A DNA stretch of 20,429 nt from assembly GCA_021464525.1 (NCBI GenBank), contig JADRCO010001306.1, forward strand, positions 1 to 20,429, in the 5' to 3' direction. Below are positions 18,906 through 20,429 of this stretch, one piece after another; positions within the stretch are counted from its first letter, which is position 1; each line of letters starts with the position of its first letter. Both the position numbers and the translations under genes were made by a program. Source of the DNA: Rhizophagus sp. LPA8_4_AMF. Taxonomy: Eukaryota; Glomeromycota; Glomeromycetes; Glomerales; Glomeraceae. The notes beneath the pieces are model-generated. The model saw nothing but the letters and a program-made list of their open reading frames with translations, was not told where the DNA came from and ran no database searches.

Positions 18906-20310
18906 ATGAATGCTGCTGAACTTGAGTCACATCAGTATTCAGAATTAAAAATTTCAGATACATTTAATAGTTATGAAGAATTTGTAGCAAGAGTTCAAAA
19001 TTACGCGTCATTTCATAACTTTCAGATGTGATTGGGTAAAGTAGGTCAGTGACAAAGAAAAAAATATTATTAGAAGAACAATCTTATGTTCACACGCAGG
19101 AGTTTCTGAAAGTAAAGATAATAAAGCCAATTCAAGAGATCGTAAATCTCAAAGATGCAATTGTCCATTTTTTATTAGAGCTTCACTCAATAAAAATAGT
19201 GGACTTTGGCATATTTTAGCTATTAAATTGGAACATAATCATGAAATAGTTGCTCCTGAACACAAAAAATTTCTTAATAGTGAAAGAATAATTCCTCAAA
19301 AAATTAAAGATCGAATTATAGTTTATCATCAAGCAGGCTGTAATGTACCAACCATTTGTTTAATTCTTAAGTAAAAATATAAAGATTTAAAAGTATGGAT
19401 TTATAATAATATTATATATCAATTGAATGGTAAGCAAGAATAACGCCTTTTGAAGTAGATGAATTTATAAATACCTTAAAAGAGAAATAGATAGATTTGA
19501 ATATGAAGTAAGAGTTAATGCAGATACAGATGAATTACTTCAAGTAATTTGGATGTATCCTGATTAGAAGTGATATTATATTAGATTTTTAGATGTTATT
19601 GTTTTTGATAATACTTATAAAGTTAACAGGTTTAATATGCTATTTGGAATTTTCACTGAAGTAAACAATTTTGGCCAAAGTGTATGTTTTGCTAGAACTT
19701 TAATGTGCTGAGAAATAATAGATAGTTTTGTATAGGTATTCAATGCTTTTCTTAAATTGGTTAATAATTATTCATCCAAAATGATACTTACTAATGAAGA
19801 CAAAGCAATGTCTCAAGTAATAGAAATTACATTTAAACAAAATACTAAGCACATTTTGTGTATATAGCATCTTTGGAAAAACATCATCAAAAATCTTGCA
19901 AATATTCTAGGATCAAAATAGTGAAAATTCACCAAATTATTTTATAAATGTATGATAATTTTATAATCAAGTGGCAGCATCTTAAAGATAATTTTCCTAA
20001 TTCAAAATCACATTTAGAAAAAATGGATAAAATAAAAAAAAATGGGCACCTTGCTTTATTAGAAATACATTATTGGCAGATATAATAAGTATACAGCATG
20101 GAGAATCTATGAATAATTTGATGAAAAGTTATATATATAAATGCTTTTTATTTATTATTAGATTTTTTAAAAGTATTTAAATCAGCATTAGAGTAATGTG
20201 AAAATGATTTTTAGCTAGCTAATACAAGCAAATTCATGAAAATATTACTTTTAAAACATTAAATCCACTTGAATATCAGGCTTCAGAAAGGATTCCGCTT
20301 ACTTTTAATT
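18906..20310 (+). pseudogene. Decayed FAR1/MULE-type transposase
   Basis: A start at 18906 opens a FAR1-type DNA-binding segment (…FNSYEEFVARVQNYA) that hits TGA at 19029 and again at 19050, then shifts frame near 19053-19066. It continues as RRTILCSHAG, CNCPFFIRAS and LEHNHEIVAPEH, with the Cys and His positions of the FAR1/WRKY-GCM1 zinc fold. The MULE transposase core follows: VFDNTYKVNRFNMLFGIF near 19600, LTNEDKAMSQ near 19787 (Asn where the family has a catalytic Asp) and HILCI*HLWKNI near 19850 (TAG at 19865 where Trp is usual). More stops occur at 19376, 19709 and 19733 and throughout the 3' part, down to EYQASERIPLTFN near 20270-20310. It cannot encode a working transposase. Terminal repeats were not found. 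Confidence 0.85.
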
Positions 20311-20429
20311 AGAGTTCCTCAAAATCGAATCAAATCGAATATAAAGCTAATTTGAATTTGTCAAATCAAATTAGATTCAAATCAAATTCAAATCAAATAT
20401 CAAATATTTGTCAAATTGACCAATTAAAT
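20311..20429. repeat. TCAAAT-rich repeat at window edge
   Basis: Directly after the transposase remnant, the words TCAAAT, CAAATT and AATCGAATC are reiterated about ten times, with some in inverted form (AATTTGAATTTGTCAAAT). This is either a simple-sequence expansion or the end of a separate element. It runs off the right edge, so its extent is unknown. Confidence 0.55.

Overview
The window looks like nuclear DNA from an early-diverging, very AT-rich fungus. A Glomeromycotina genome of the Rhizophagus type fits best. The reasons are the very low GC, many short AT-rich introns with GT..AG ends, dense miniature transposons, a decayed FAR1/MULE-type transposase, and genes (MCM8, a fungal P450, a 4CL-like ligase) typical of a eukaryotic chromosome. 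This assignment is inference; no species marker is present.

Layout. Positions 1-4611 hold no intact gene. They are a mosaic of tandem AT repeats, a long hairpin element (137-492), a pogo/Tigger-like miniature element with TA target duplication (2241-2441), and three copies of one miniature inverted-repeat family at 2.6-3.55 kb, one of which is inserted inside another. Positions 4612-6716 (minus) encode a 674-residue protein with 12 C2H2 zinc fingers; its true start lies in a small upstream exon. Positions 6717-8305 are non-coding and include a palindromic, probably transposon-derived block at 7.63-7.95 kb. Positions 8306-10183 (plus) are a six-exon cytochrome P450 of 495 residues. Positions 10514-12444 (plus) are a four-exon 4-coumarate-CoA-ligase-like acyl-CoA synthetase of 538 residues.

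Convergent to it, 12673-15079 (minus) is a 12-exon adenylate-kinase-family gene (522 residues) with a likely mitochondrial presequence and a C-terminal extension. Then 15370-18466 (minus) is a 17-exon MCM8 homologue (674 residues). From 18906 to about 20310 (plus) there is a stop- and frameshift-ridden FAR1/MULE transposase pseudogene, and the window ends in a TCAAAT-rich repeat. All five gene models were joined by hand; every junction keeps frame and the totals are exact multiples of three.

The genes do not form one obvious pathway. The adjacent co-directional P450 and acyl-CoA ligase could both act on lipid or aromatic acids, but this rests only on proximity. The most unusual observation is that the MCM8 homologue keeps a full-length, spliceable reading frame while its ATPase signatures are degraded: the Walker A GxGKS position reads TDKI and the arginine-finger SRF reads SNF. 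I found no obviously new multi-gene system.
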